Shown here one piece after another: positions 1 to 12,500 of a DNA stretch of 64,000 nucleotides. The number at the start of each line of letters is the position of its first letter. Positions within the stretch are counted from its first letter, which is position 1. The notes beneath the pieces were generated by a model, which was not told the origin of the DNA, ran no database searches, and saw nothing but the letters and a program-made list of their open reading frames with translations. This DNA comes from Larix kaempferi (Eukaryota > Streptophyta > Pinopsida > Pinales > Pinaceae): the NCBI GenBank assembly GCA_027924585.1, contig BSBM01001138.1, positions 13,635,001-13,699,000 on the forward strand. The letters run 5' to 3'. The position numbers were made by a program, and so were the translations under genes.

Positions 1-658
1 GGAAGTAATTTACGATTCACTAATACCTGTAGTCCTCTCTCACTCATATGACCAAGATGCTGATGCCATAATCGAGTGGATTCTGATGCCACTTCAGATA
101 TCAATGTTGTTTCATTAACTTGAGTTTTTCCAATCAGTTTGTAAAGGTTTCCTACTTTCAATGCCTTCATAACCACTAAATCACCCTTAGATACTTTCAT
201 TACCCCATTTAAACCTATAAACTTATGACCACAAGAATCCAACACTCCCAAAGATATTAAGTTTTTCTTTAATTTAGGCACATGTATAACATCTGTTAGT
301 GTCCTTATAGCTCCATCAAACATTTTAATTTTAATACTTCCAAACCCAATAGTCTTACATGAAAAATTATTTCCCAAAAGAACTACACCGTCATTAACTG
401 TCTGATAAGAAGTAAACCACTCTCTATGAGGACAAACATGGTGCGAAGCACCAGAATCTAACAGCCATTCTTCATTGTATTCAAAAACATTACAAATGGA
501 CAAAACCTCATCAATCATACCTAAATCAGTTTGAACTGAATTCGCCTCAGATTTGGAGTCTTCTTTTTTGGATTCTTGTCTTTTCCAACAGTCCTTCTTG
601 AGACGACCACTCTTGTTGCAGTACCAACACTTGAGTTTGCTCTTTTTTCCCTTTGATT
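1..658 (-). pseudogene. Copia zinc knuckle, protease and pre-integrase region (partial)
   Basis: An open minus-strand frame runs off the left edge. From its start: a zinc knuckle CWYCNKSGRLKKDC, in which the metal-binding His is Arg; the aspartic protease motif WLLDSGASHHVC; the IHVPKLKKNLISLGVL segment; and the GAG-pre-integrase finger LWHQHLGHMSERGL. The frame itself is undamaged here. It is separated from gag by a stop and a frameshift near 660-700. Confidence 0.85.
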
Positions 659-700
659 TAGACTAGAAAAACCTCTTGATTTTTCTCCTCTTTTTTTGGA

Positions 701-1323
701 TCAACCTCTAACAAACAAAGCTTCTGGTGTAGAGGATTCAATACTGGCTTTATTTCTTAATTCCTCAGAGAACAAAGCTCCAACCATAGTGTCAAATTCC
801 AAATTTTCAGTTGTGCTAAGACTAATAGAAGACAATACATGACCCCAAGACTCAGGTAGAGTAACTAAAAGATTTACTGCTTTATCTTCATCTTCAATCT
901 TAACATCCATACTACTCAATTGACAAATAAGAGTATTAAATACATTCAAATGTTCTGCAATCTTCGTACCTTCTTTCATCTTCATACCATATAGTTGTCT
1001 CTTCAAGTAAATTATGTTTGTCAAAGACTTCGTCATATACAAGCTTTCCAATTTGCTCCATAAACTCGTTGCTGTCTTTTCTCCAGCGATTTTAAATAAG
1101 ACATTATCCGCAAAACACAAACGAATTGTGCTAAGTGCTCGGGCATCTAATTCCTCCCATTCACCGTCTGTCATAGACAAGGGCTATTTTTTCTTGCCAT
1201 CTAAGGCCTTCTGCAATCCTTGCTGAACTAACAGATCTCGTATCTTAAGTTTCCACAACTCAAAGTTGTTCTTGCCATTAAACTTTTCAATCTCAAATTT
1301 AGAATTAGATATTTTTGCCATCA
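701..1323 (-). pseudogene. Copia gag (UBN2-type), one in-frame stop
   Basis: On the minus strand the frame starts with Met at 1323 (MMAKISNSKFEIEKFNG, then a FELWKLKIRDLLVQQGL stretch typical of Tnt1-like gag). It meets TAG at 1184-1186, then runs open to a stop at 701. Visible gag landmarks are SLWSKLESLYMTKSLTN, LYGMKMKEG and LNVFNTLICQL. The internal stop and a frame change before the zinc knuckle mark it as degraded. Confidence 0.85.
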
Positions 1324-2160
1324 TATTTTTATTATTATTACAAACTTCACAGACTTCCCAAATATGACTAAAATCTCACAGACTTCCCAATATAATATAT
1401 ATGTCCAGAATCTTTTCTCAGAAAAGAAATAAAGAATACCTCTAGCTGCACTTTGATTCTTTATTTCACTTCCAGCACCTTGAGAATAATAATTTGCTTT
1501 ACGGGAGTGACCAACTCCACTATTCACAGGCAGAAAAGATACTCTACTGCACAAAAGCGATTCTGGGCACACACTATCTCGGCCCTTCTCTACACGAACA
1601 CAACGGCCTCCACCACTACAGGCTCTGCTCGCTGCGACCTCCACCATGGGCTCCTGCTGGCTGCGACCTTCATCACAAACTCTCCATCACGGTTAGCGTC
1701 CTCTACCTCTGCAGCTATCACTTGAAGGCATAGACTCCACGATGGCTCTCTTTACGCAGGCATATCTCTTCAAATCTCTCTTGACAACTCCTCTCGCGGC
1801 TCCTCCTCTCGGTGTGCTCGGGCTCCCACTGCTGATGGCCTCTCGAGCTCTTGGACTTCCACTGCGGATGGCCATGTCTCTCTCGGCGTGCTGCAGATGC
1901 TGTGGACTCCTCCAGCAAGCCTCTTCCACAGTGTGACGTCCTCTACCTCTGCACGGCCCAAACTCCAGCACAGTGGCTCTCTCTTTGCATGCACACGGAT
2001 TCTTGCAGCTCTGGTCGGCACTTCACCTAGTTGGTCTTTTGTGCATGGGTCTCCAGGACAAGCTTCTCCACTTCAAACAAGAGGTCCTCCAGCAATATGC
2101 TCCACCTCAGATTCTTCTGGCTTTACACCCTTTCCAATAACCTTTGGCTCTGATACCACT

Positions 2161-2619
2161 TGTTGGTAATCAAGTCTGTAAAAATAATAATAAACAATAA
2201 TAATAATGGACAAATAAACATTCAACACAGAGTTTTAACGTGGTAAAACCCCAACACTTGGGGAAACATCCACTCGACAAAGTATTGATATCTTATTCCT
2301 CTCAATAATGGAGATTACACATAAGGCATTCCTCTATCCATACATTCTCCTCGGTTACCTTTACTCCTCTCCAAAACTATATATAAATACATGGGAGAAG
2401 GAGTTACGTATATGAGCGAACTGCCACCCGTTAGAGAAACTACCAACCAATCAACGGTTACAAGAAACCACCTTAGTTATGGTTAATTGTTAATTAGTTG
2501 TCACAATTTTAACAGTTTAGGCCCATAAGACTGCCTATAACGTTCTGACTCCCTATTCGTGGCAATATCTCTCGTTAGAAGGGTTAAGTTTTTCACCATT
2601 TCATGCATGTTTTCTAACA
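2161..2619 (-). repeat. 5' LTR of the first Copia element
   Basis: TG...CA bounded, 459 bp. The inner end abuts the tRNA-Met primer site two bases away. It is AT-rich, with (AAT)n near its inner end (2178-2207). The matching 3' LTR is not in the window. Confidence 0.8.
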
Positions 2620-3708
2620 AATCAGTTGATTCTTTGACAAACGCTTTCCCTCTTTTCCGTCGAGTTTAATTCGGGACGAAGATGGGTTGAGAGAATCGAA
2701 ATTTTTTTGTTTTCCCATGGACACAGCATTAGCCTCAGCCTTCCTAGCATTATCTTGTGCAATTTTCAAGTTAGGAGGGTTCTTTTCCTTTAGATGATAA
2801 CCAAGCCATTCGTCGAATGAATTGAGATAGTGGATTAGCACAGCTTGGTCTTTTGGCATGATGGTTTCAGGAATGTTCACGACTATCTTATCGAATCTCA
2901 AGTTGAATTCATGGAGAATTTCATTATCCTTCTTCTTTATTTCGAAAAGTTGATTTAAGAGAAATCGTCCATCCAATTTCACTGTCCATTCCTCTTTCAG
3001 CTTAGTGACAAAAGCATCATAGCCATCAATGGACGAGGAGGAAAGGTGATCAAACCATCTATGAGCCTCACCCTCCAAATATACAAAAAGGCATCTTATG
3101 TAAACATCCTCATATGAATCCCCATAAGCCTCCATGTGTTCCCACACAGAGTTTATGTGATCCTCAATTGAGGTTGCACAATTGCCACTGAATTTAGGGA
3201 TTTTCTCAAAATATTTGTCAGGCATATCATGAGGTGCCCTGGCTATCTGGGAAAAATCAAAAGGTGACGCTCTTGCTTTGTTCCCGAAAGGATGAGGGCC
3301 TTGTGTATTACCACCCATTAGATTAGGTTGTGAAGGAACTTGAGGAGTAGAAGGAGATCCTAATATATGACTTGGAGACCTAGGGGGATTTACAATTTTC
3401 CAAAATAAACTTGAAGATTGAGCCTTGGGATCCTTTGGGTTTGGGTTCCGATGATAAATTACAAGGATTCCTTCCACGTTAACAGAATGATTTTGACTTC
3501 TAAGATCATAGGAATGGATTCGGTCTCGTTCCTCAGTGGAGTCGCCAGGTGAATTAAGAGTCTTATTCACTGAAGGATAAGTTTTGGGGGAAGTAAAGAT
3601 GTCAGAGAAAAAGGAGTGATTGTGTAAAATTAAGAAAATGGATAATGCAGTCACTAAATAAAAAACCGGATGCAATATGATGAAAAGATAAATGCAGAAA
3701 GTGCACAA
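2620..3708 (-). pseudogene. Gypsy gag, 3' truncated
   Basis: A minus-strand open frame of about 360 codons begins at or after 3708. The first ~60 residues are hydrophobic and probably leader, so the true start is uncertain. The gag core is clear: PKFSGNCATSIEDHI, then YLEGEAHRWFDHL, FDKIVVNIPE and YHLKEKNPP, typical of the retrotransposon-gag (capsid) family. The frame ends in the LTR of the inserted Copia at 2619, so nucleocapsid and pol are absent. Confidence 0.85.
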
Positions 3709-3759
3709 CTCGTAGACACCATAGGTAAGCCTCTACCTCCCCGACAATGGTGCCAAGAA

Positions 3760-6700
3760 TGTTATCACCTAAGTTGTGGCTACCACTAAAAGGGTATCCT
3801 ATCCAAGACAGTAGAGAAAGGGCAGCTAAACTGAGTGACACCTCAAGGGCGACATTCACTATGGATAGAGTAGTTTTCACACCGAACGGGCTCTTGTCAC
3901 TTTAGGCTAGGCTATGAGTTAGGCCAATGGAGAGACCCTAGTTAGCTTAATATAGCTAACTAACAAGACAAGATACACAACCAAGATTTAAACTCGGGAG
4001 AACAGTGAAAACTTGTCTTGAAACCATAGATCGAAAAGATAGATGGCAACGGTGGCTTAGAGGACCAATAATAATAGGAATGATGAATGTGATCACGAAT
4101 GAATCAATCCTTGCTATGTTGTTTAGTTGTGAAGATCCAAGAGAAAGGCGTTATATAAAATATGGCCAAACTACTACCCTGGGGTTTGCAAATTAGATGA
4201 AGTGTCAAAATTCCCAAAGTAACAAATTGGCTTGAAGATCAAAACAAATAACGTCAAGGGAAAAATGCTTGATTGTAGGATAAGAAATGGATAGATACTC
4301 AAGCACACAACCAAGTCGCAAGCAAACGAAAGGCTTACCAACACAAGGAGTGTGATCTCACCAAGCAAACCGGTGCCACAATTTCATGGGTAAAATGGAG
4401 TCATTACACTTAGTATCTATGGCGATTTAGTAGCTTATGAATCATCAACAACACCAAGGTTGGATTTTCTAAGAGAAACAAGCTATGTGACCGAAAACAA
4501 AATTTGTAAAATTTAAAAGAGGGTTTTATACTTTGTTTAGTTTTTCTTGGGTGACAAATGGAATAGAAAGAAAATAAGAGAGAAAGGATTTGGTTTACTC
4601 GGATTCAAGATATGCCAAGCGACATTGATGATCTTCACACATCCATGAAAATAGCAGTGGATTCCCACGTTTCAACTTGTCCTTCGAACTCCACAAGTGT
4701 GCCCCTACCAAACAAACTCAAGTGCATAAGTCCCAAATGAAAATGTATGACAAGAGAAAACGAGTGCATACAAGATAGGCTAGGAAGAAGCTTGCTCAAA
4801 TGACTAGAAAATTTGACACAAGAAACCCCCTTTTTTCTAGTCAATGAGAGAGAGAAGGCAAATTTGAATCAAGTCGCTATCCCACAAGATTGATTTTGGT
4901 CCTGCATACAATCTTCAAAATAAAAGATGCCAAAACATGGAAGATGAATTACTAATACATAGGCAAGATCAAGACAACGTAATCTTCAAACATCCACAAA
5001 TGAAATCCACAAGTAAAGTGAAATCAATTTTCTTCTCTATTATTCAATCAAGATCCAAAAGTCCTTTTACAATTAGAGAGATCTTTCTTATAGAGAGATG
5101 CAAAATAAAAATCCATAACATCCTCACGAGGACGGCTAGGATTAAATCATAACCAACTCATATCAATGGTGGAGAGAGTGCCAATACAACCACATCGAGC
5201 TATCTAAAAGAGGGGGGTTGATTCCCCTCACACGCCCTAGGAATCTCATGTGATATAATATGTGACATGAAACATGGATAAAGGGGGCCGCCTAGGGGTC
5301 TAAGTCTCCCTAAGGCACCCCAAGTACAACATCAAATGATGATCATAACAATAGCATAGCCAAGATAACCACAAAGTCGCCCCCATGGAGAAGTCGACTT
5401 CCCTAGGTGAGGGAAAATAATATGTGGACCCCAAGTGAAGATTAGAACACCATACGTAGTCTCTAGAGCATCAAATAATCATACAATAATGTCCCCAAGT
5501 CATTTTCTTTCCTACACAAGCCAAATCGATTTCCTAGCATGAGCCATGGTCATTTTTATTAATTAAAAATGTTGATATATTTTGATATATACTCCTGGAA
5601 AATAAATATTCTCATAATTTATTTTCCCTTGCTCAAATCAAAATTTTGAGTGCACCAATGAGATCAAAGACATCAAATCCACTATGGGTGACTACAAACA
5701 CCCCATAGATCCATCTATATAACAATCTATGAGCCAGTCCATCAATAATAATAGTAATATGGCCATTAAAAATAATAAAAATAAAAAATCTCATTAATTA
5801 TGGCCAATAATCACCAATTGAAGCATGGAATGATGGAATGGATGTCCATGGGTACCAAATACACAATCTCGAACCACTGTAGCCAAGTCCACCCTGAGAC
5901 CTATATATTGACCTGGTCAAACTATGTTGACCAAGTCAAACTTGGTCAAACTGATGACTAAGCTGAGAACTGAAAGATCATGCATGCATAGGGGGTAAAC
6001 ATGCTCTCTTACTTATATTAATATCCAACTAAGAAATTTGTAACATAACAATGGCGATCTCATCAAATAATAAGAATTGAACTTGTATCAGAATAGTCAC
6101 ATAATCCTTCTTGAAGTCCCTAATATATGCTCACTTACAAAATTGATCATCCTGCTAGGTTGGGTGAGGTGAGTAAAACAAGGCTAAGCTTAAAAGGGAA
6201 TTGACTTGTTTAACCTTGACTATGTGATCTCTCACAAAGATGGGAAGCAAGGAGCCACAATGACATGTGCAAGATAGATAACACTAGGGAAGGGAGATGC
6301 CTCACACATGGCTAAAGTGCTTTGGAAAATCTCCAGTAGACTCTAACAAACATCCTGAAGCTCTTAGAATTGGCAGCCTCTTCCCCATCTCACTTTATAG
6401 CCTTCTTGGGCTTTGTGAGGAAACATATTTCATTTCTAGAACCTTCAAATTTCACATGTGCTTAAAAGCACTACTAGTTGCAGGTTTCATTTAGGTTCAC
6501 GAGACTCTTTGAATTGGCAGCCTCTTGCCCCATCTCATGAGATTTTGATGCTTATGAGGAATTTTCATTTTAAGAGGTTCTTAGAATTGGCAGCCTCTTG
6601 CCCCATCTCGTTATCTTTTGACTATGAGGAATTGCTTTCAGATTTTCACATGAGGAAGCTTTCTTTGAGGACTGAAAGAGACATCCTACACACTCCAAAG

Positions 6701-7385
6701 CCAAGACAGTGAACATGGAGTCCATCATGCACATAGGTCAAGGTGGGAAAATATCTTCAAGGTCACAAGTCTAGGTTCAAGTCAAAGGCATAATCTCAAC
6801 AATGGAATATATGGATGAATGAAGGAAGTGAAAGGTGGTTCCAGACATAGCAGGAGAACGATCAAGTTTGTACAAGGTAGGCCATACTAGCGAGCATACA
6901 CCGGAGTCTTAACATTTAGGACAACTTGACTACTAAAAAATGGCAAGTCCCTAATAGCAACCAATACATCACCAATGTTAGTCACCTATGTCAAGTATAA
7001 ACTACTAATATAAACAAGAGAGACAAATAGTAGAACCCATATGCAACATGTATACCTGCTCAGCCATATACATGTCTCTAAATGTAACCATGAAGACCAA
7101 CCCTAACTGCATAGGGGAAAAGGGAATATATCAACTGCCTAGATTTGCTGCTCTGACTAAGTGAACCATGACTCAACTAGTACATCTCATGGCCATGCAA
7201 GGCTAAAAAATGACAAGGGTATACTAGGCTACTACTCTGGATGTTCTAAAAAGCTCGAAAATGTAGCTCAACCACTGAAGATCAATGACAAAATAGGATT
7301 CTCATCCCAAGTAATATGGACTGGCTCATGACTCTGACATGCTGATTTGCATCATGGTAGCCTAGCTACTATGGATGTGATATCA
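3760..7385 (-). repeat. Gypsy 5' LTR, 3.6 kb
   Basis: On the minus strand it starts TGATATCACATCC and ends GGTGATAACA, directly before the primer site. It is alignable by eye along its length with 35948-39837, e.g. the paired-repeat stretch near 5900-5960 (GACCTGGTCAAAC type) and the CCTAGGGCGT block near 5240. It contains a 72-bp tandem repeat at 6365-6610. Confidence 0.82.
6365..6612. repeat. ~72-bp tandem repeat inside the Gypsy LTR
   Basis: The core GGCAGCCTCTTGCCCCATCT recurs at about 6371, 6515 and 6587, spaced 144 and 72 bp. A decayed unit is implied between the first two. I did not see an equivalent array in the second LTR copy at 35948-39837. Confidence 0.7.
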
Positions 7386-9275
7386 AAACTTATCATAAGA
7401 TGTTTGATTCTTGCAATCAATTCCACACGTTATCTGTTTTATGGTTTCTTTCTTATAAATTTTATCATTTGTCCACCGTATATCTAATTATTTTCCCTAA
7501 AACCACTTAGTGCAGAAACACAAAAAAAGTTGAGAATAGGTGGTGCAAGCACATGATTCAATAAATAGTTAGCATGAATGCTAAGTACCACCTACAGGCA
7601 TGAGATCCAAACGTTAGCCAGCATAGCTATCAACTGCCATAAATCTATATTATATATTCTATGCTTAAAATTCAAAATGCCTTTGCACATTCCTTTTGGC
7701 CATAAGTTTTAAGTTAGTACAACCTCATTTTGTTCTAGTATCCATTCCTATCTTGAGACTGCATTAATACATTAATGATCAATTTTATAAGAATACTGTA
7801 TGTAAATTGAGGGGAAGGAATGGGATTACATTTTTTAATCTCCTCACGCATTTGACATTGTTTCTTGTTCCATTGCAATTCCCATTCAATTTCAGGTTTG
7901 TAGTTTTTAGTAACAATGGATGTCACCATCTTACATTGCTTTAACTTCATTTGCAAACATTTTATGGGATGCATCAACCTTGCATTAAGGAAAAAATTTA
8001 GGGGCTAAATTTCGTCCATGGACTAATTTTCCATGATTTAAAAAATATTGTTAGTTTCCCATTTTTCTAAAAATGCTTCACCCAAATTTTATGGGATAAA
8101 ATTATTATACCTTAAAAATTGCTAGAGTTTTATAGAAATGATATAAAATTCTTAGAAATTTGAATATGTTCACAAAAATATTGCTAAACGTTTTACAATG
8201 GCATAATAAGGATTTGTACGATTCGCCAAAATTTCTACACTTTAAGATAAATTTTCATCCTTAGAATTTTCTACACAAGTTGCATTGTTGACAAAGTGAG
8301 ATTATTTTATTCTCCATTTTTAAGTGTTAGAAAGGTACTCAAATGATGGATAATATTGCTGATTGCATTTGTGTCTTTGTATGTCCCTCTTATACAAATC
8401 CTATTATTACCTATAAGAATTATAAGAATATGAAGGTTAATAGGATAATTATATCCATGTGACTTCCATCGAGGTTCAAATCTAACTTTGTAAGATCTGT
8501 TTTCATCTCATTTCAAATCTATATATATATGAGCAGGATCAATTGCTGAGTGGAACCAGATCCATAGGCAAGGTGAGATAACATTGTTTCAGGTCAGGAA
8601 GAAAAGAGAGGAGATTAATCAATCCATGAAGTGGTATACTATACATGGCAGTGAATCCAAGAAAAAACTCTGATAGAGGGTCTTATTTGACGCAAAATCA
8701 TCACTCTTAGAACTTCTAGAACGCTGTGAAGCAAAGAGAGTTATAAACTAAAGAAATCTACATGAAAATGTCACAGAATAGGACATTGCAGCTCTACAGG
8801 GGTCAATTTGCAAATTGACATTTCAAAATGAGAATAAATTAGATATCTCAGAGTTGTAGATTTGAACCTCAATTTCAGTCACATAGCAATAAATATTATT
8901 ATTCATATTGACCCTAATAGAAGATAGTTATCCTCCTGAAAGCTATTTTGTTACACATGCCAGCGAGGGACAAGATATCCATTTATGCAAAGGCACAACT
9001 TGGTGCAGAGCAACATAGTAGATAACGTATAGATGTTAGAAGCTAATTATTCTTATGAAAGTGCGTTCTATGAAGAATCTCACTGAAATTCTACTTATTA
9101 AAAGTCACATTTACTCCATTGCGGGAATAGATATCGTCACTTACTCTTTATTCCATTAACTGGAGCAGGCAACAATATGATATATCAAATGAATGAGAAA
9201 AGAATAGAGTGGACTATTCTCCAGCATATTCTCAAATTTACAAACAGTGAAATATCTCTGATATTTTTGTGGAAT
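7386..9275. other. 3' flank of the ABCG gene, no gene recognised
   Basis: AT-rich sequence between the outer end of the Gypsy LTR and the transporter stop codon. The last ~130 bp before 9276 is presumably 3' UTR. No ORF resembles a protein I know. A short (TA)n run occurs near 8520. Confidence 0.5.
9147..9152 (-). promoter_or_regulatory. Candidate poly(A) signal AATAAA of the ABCG gene
   Basis: AATAAA reads on the minus strand about 125 bp downstream of the stop codon, within an AT-rich segment. Position and orientation fit a near-upstream polyadenylation element. The hexamer alone is weak evidence in plants. Confidence 0.4.
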
Positions 9276-9542
9276 CTATCGTTTCTGAAAGTTGAATGTT
9301 TTGATGGAAAAGGTAAAGATCAAAGCAAACAAAAGAGGAATGCACACCATAACAACTACAACAACTCCCAGGAAGTTATATCTAATCCCAAAGTAGCTTC
9401 TCACAAAATCTACTACTTTGTATTTCCCTTCCGTTGTATCCATCTCAGAATCCACGTCACCAAACTGTGCTGCAATTAGACCGTAAAGTGTCCAAGAAAT
9501 GGGGTTGACCCAGTAAAACCATCTCCACCACACAGGAATTTT
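9276..9542 (-). CDS. ABCG: ABCG last exon: WWRW loop, TM12 and stop
   Basis: 89 codons including TAG at 9276-9278 (residues 1043-1130). It starts [20 protein letters not shown], with GLIAAQFGD following, then TM12 and the terminal FNFQKR, a normal PDR C-terminus. The end of the protein is therefore complete. Confidence 0.96.
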   Translation of the reverse strand, partial: KIPVWWRWFYWVNPISWTLYGLIAAQFGDVDSEMDTTEGKYKVVDFVRSYFGIRYNFLGVVVVVMVCIPLLFALIFTFSIKTFNFQKR

Positions 9543-12500
9543 CTGGTTCCATGCACAAGAAGCAAAAGGAAGAAAAGAACAATGTTAAGCACATTCCAGA
9601 TGCTTGCAATCATTGAAAATACAGTTTTTAACCCATGAATATTGAACAATTCAAGAATCCAAAAGCATGGTCTTACCGGCCGTGGGACAATGAACCCACA
9701 GAAGAGATTCCAAGAGGAATAGAAGGCCGATGAAATGATTGAAGCAATGTGGTAGTTCGGAGTAATGGCAACTGACATCATCCCAAAGTAGGTGAAGTAC
9801 AGGAAGGTGAAAAACATGAAGAAGAGGAACCAGAAAAACTTGGCAGATGTCCACTCAAAAGAAATCATGGAGTACACCATGACTGCATAGATTATAGCTT
9901 GTAACAAAACATAGGGAACCTCAATTGCCATCTGTATGGACGAAACCATGATAGCAATGTCAGATGAATATTGGTCTGCTCAAAATTGAGACCACACTGT
10001 ATTGGATTCTATAATTATCAACGAGTACAGTTACCTGTCCAAATGCATAAGGGATTGCGGAATACATTCCAGCTGCCTTTTCTCTATAAAAGACGGTTCT
10101 TTCCACCTCGACCACAGGCTGTACATTTGATGAATTGCTGATTCCAAGGAAGAGCACAGCACAGTACATTGATCCCACAACGTTTAAGAAATCTTGTTCA
10201 TGGTCTCTGTAGTGTAAGAAGCTGAAAGATTAAATAAGCACACTATCAAAGAGAAAAGTAAATGAAAAGGTGCTTTATTAAAAATGTAGGGGCTCCAATA
10301 TTTACAGTGCTTCAAACACATTTATGCAAGATTTTTTGGGAAGTAAAAAGGCTTGTTTATATTCCAACTGCAACATGTAATAATATGAGAATACTAATAA
10401 AAAAACACTAGAATAAGTACATGGTATAAATGAGCGTGTCGTTGTTCCGTTAAAATTGTAGATTAAGGTGACTTTGTCCATGGATGTTAAAAAAAGCACT
10501 GGAGAATCTGAACATCCTCAGTGGGTTAGCCAACAGCCAGAAATGATTGAAGCCAGAATTTCACAATTACTTATAATGCAGTGCATATGATTTATGATGG
10601 TGCAATCTTACATAGAAAAGTCAGTTCAGTCTGGAACTGATTACAAAGCCTTTTTGCAAGTTTGTTCATTTCTCGTTCTACTGGGGTGCTCTTCTTCTTG
10701 GGGATCCTTGGTGCTGACACAATCTGCTTGGAGTGTTTGGCAGGTAGTCCGTTTGGTCAGTCTCAACTTCTTGTGCCAAACAAGATGTCGTAGGACATTT
10801 GGAGATTTGCCAAGAGAAAGATTTACCAAAATTGATATAACCCTCAATTTTAAATTCTATAGTGATTTAATGTTGAGCTCATTTTATTTCCTTGAAATAT
10901 TGTTAAAAGCTAGATGCAAAAGTGAGATCTCATGCACTTGCCTTACTTGCATGGATATGTGAGGGAAGGCTATTTTAATGTAATGCTATCCTTGTGGTAG
11001 TTTGAAAGGGATGGCAATTGCATTCCTTCTGTTAATACAGGTATCAGGTTCTTCAAAATAAATAAAAAATTGTTGGTTCACACTGACCCTTGGATTAAGA
11101 TACAACTGGATTCATTTGCAATCATTAATTTGTTGTTTTGCACTTTACCTGTTAGGCAATTTCGTTATGAATAGCCAAAGCTAAGTTCATTAAATTCTGT
11201 CTTTTCATTCTTTTCTTAAAGCACAGTAACCTGTTACAAGATTTGATCAGCATTAGTGGATTTCTATTTGACCTAAAATCACTACTCTGACCTGCTTGAA
11301 GATATAAGTCAATATTGTTGAAAGTGATGAAAGCTTCACTTTTGGCCACAACCAACCTTATATTGTAATCATTATTTTATTTTTAGGTTTGGATAAGGCC
11401 AACCTTGTACATGTAGCCTCGTAACCCTTGTGTATATCATAGACAAAAAAATTGCCAAAATTTCAGCCACATTGCAAAAAATCGCTATGTTTATCCCTCG
11501 GCTATTTTTCAAGACAAAAAAATCGCGATGTCCAGAAAAAATTCAGACTACGTGATATTTTGAAAAATTTGGCAAAAATCACAAAAATATTGTGCCACAA
11601 TGGAAAAAATCGGCTCCTATAGGTTAAGGTGATTTAAAGGCTGATTTTTGGGTTTTCTAGTGTCGATTTTCTTTGCACCTGTTGGGGAATGAGATGGAGA
11701 GGGTTTACCATCATCAACAACCAGGTTTAGGAGGGACAAAACCTTTGTACAACAACATGAAGAACCCTAATCACACGGGTATACCAGTCATAGGGAACAA
11801 ACCCTAGTTGCAGAGAAGGTTTGCATCACAATAGCAGAGAGAATGCGAACTTCATGCAGAAAGAATAGCAAACCCAAGAGAGATGATAAAAGTATTCAAT
11901 AGTTGCTCCTTGAACCTTCACTAGCCCTTTTTGATATGCGCAACAAAGAGAAGAAGATGTCTTGGACGAATTGGATGTGTAAAATCAGGAATAATTCCTC
12001 TTAATTATATTCACCAAGTCACTTGAATTTCACTTATGGGGCCGACTATTGTTCTTGTTGGGGCCAACTTGTTTTTTGACCACTTCAATTGTTTATTCAT
12101 TTGTTGACCATTTATTATTGGATTTTCCTTCTTTCTTAAGAAAATTTCTTCACGATGATGATGTTATTCATCTCCCCACAGACATGTCTATTCACATAGA
12201 TTCCTAACGTTGAATAGACCCACTAAGAACGGACACTTATTAGATCTTGTCAATACAACAATAGTCTTCTAAGATAGAATAGATCACTATATTAAGGAGT
12301 AGGAAATGTGACCACGAGTCTTAGCAAGCACCTTGAGCATTATTAGCACTTAGCCAAATCTCATGGCTAGGCAAGGCTACACCAGGGCTATCTACAATGT
12401 CTACCCGATGCTGCACTCTAGAAAAACATCAACACTCCCTCTCGGCGAGGGAGACATTATGCATCACGTCAAGCATCACACTTGGTGAGAATGTTCGTGT

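Larger units (their letters stand above)
1..2619 (-). mobile_element. Tnt1-like Ty1/Copia retrotransposon, 5' part
   Basis: Reading on the minus strand: a 459-bp 5' LTR at 2161-2619 (TGTTAGAA...CCAACA), a primer-binding site at 2146-2158 matching initiator tRNA-Met (TGGTATCAGAGCC), a leader of about 820 bp, gag (1323-701) and the start of pol to the window edge. The outer LTR edge lies in the gag ORF of a Gypsy element, so it inserted into that element. The 3' half is outside the window, so the TSD cannot be checked (the right flank starts AATCA). Confidence 0.9.
2620..7385 (-). mobile_element. Ty3/Gypsy retrotransposon fragment: long 5' LTR, PBS and gag
   Basis: Minus strand. A 3.6-kb LTR (3760-7385) is followed by a primer-binding site at 3741-3756 (TTGGCACCATTGTCGG, similar to the site used by Athila/Tat-type Gypsy elements) and a gag frame truncated by the Copia insertion at 2619. 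A second copy of the same LTR family occurs at 35948-39837 on the plus strand, which defines both LTR ends independently. Confidence 0.85.
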
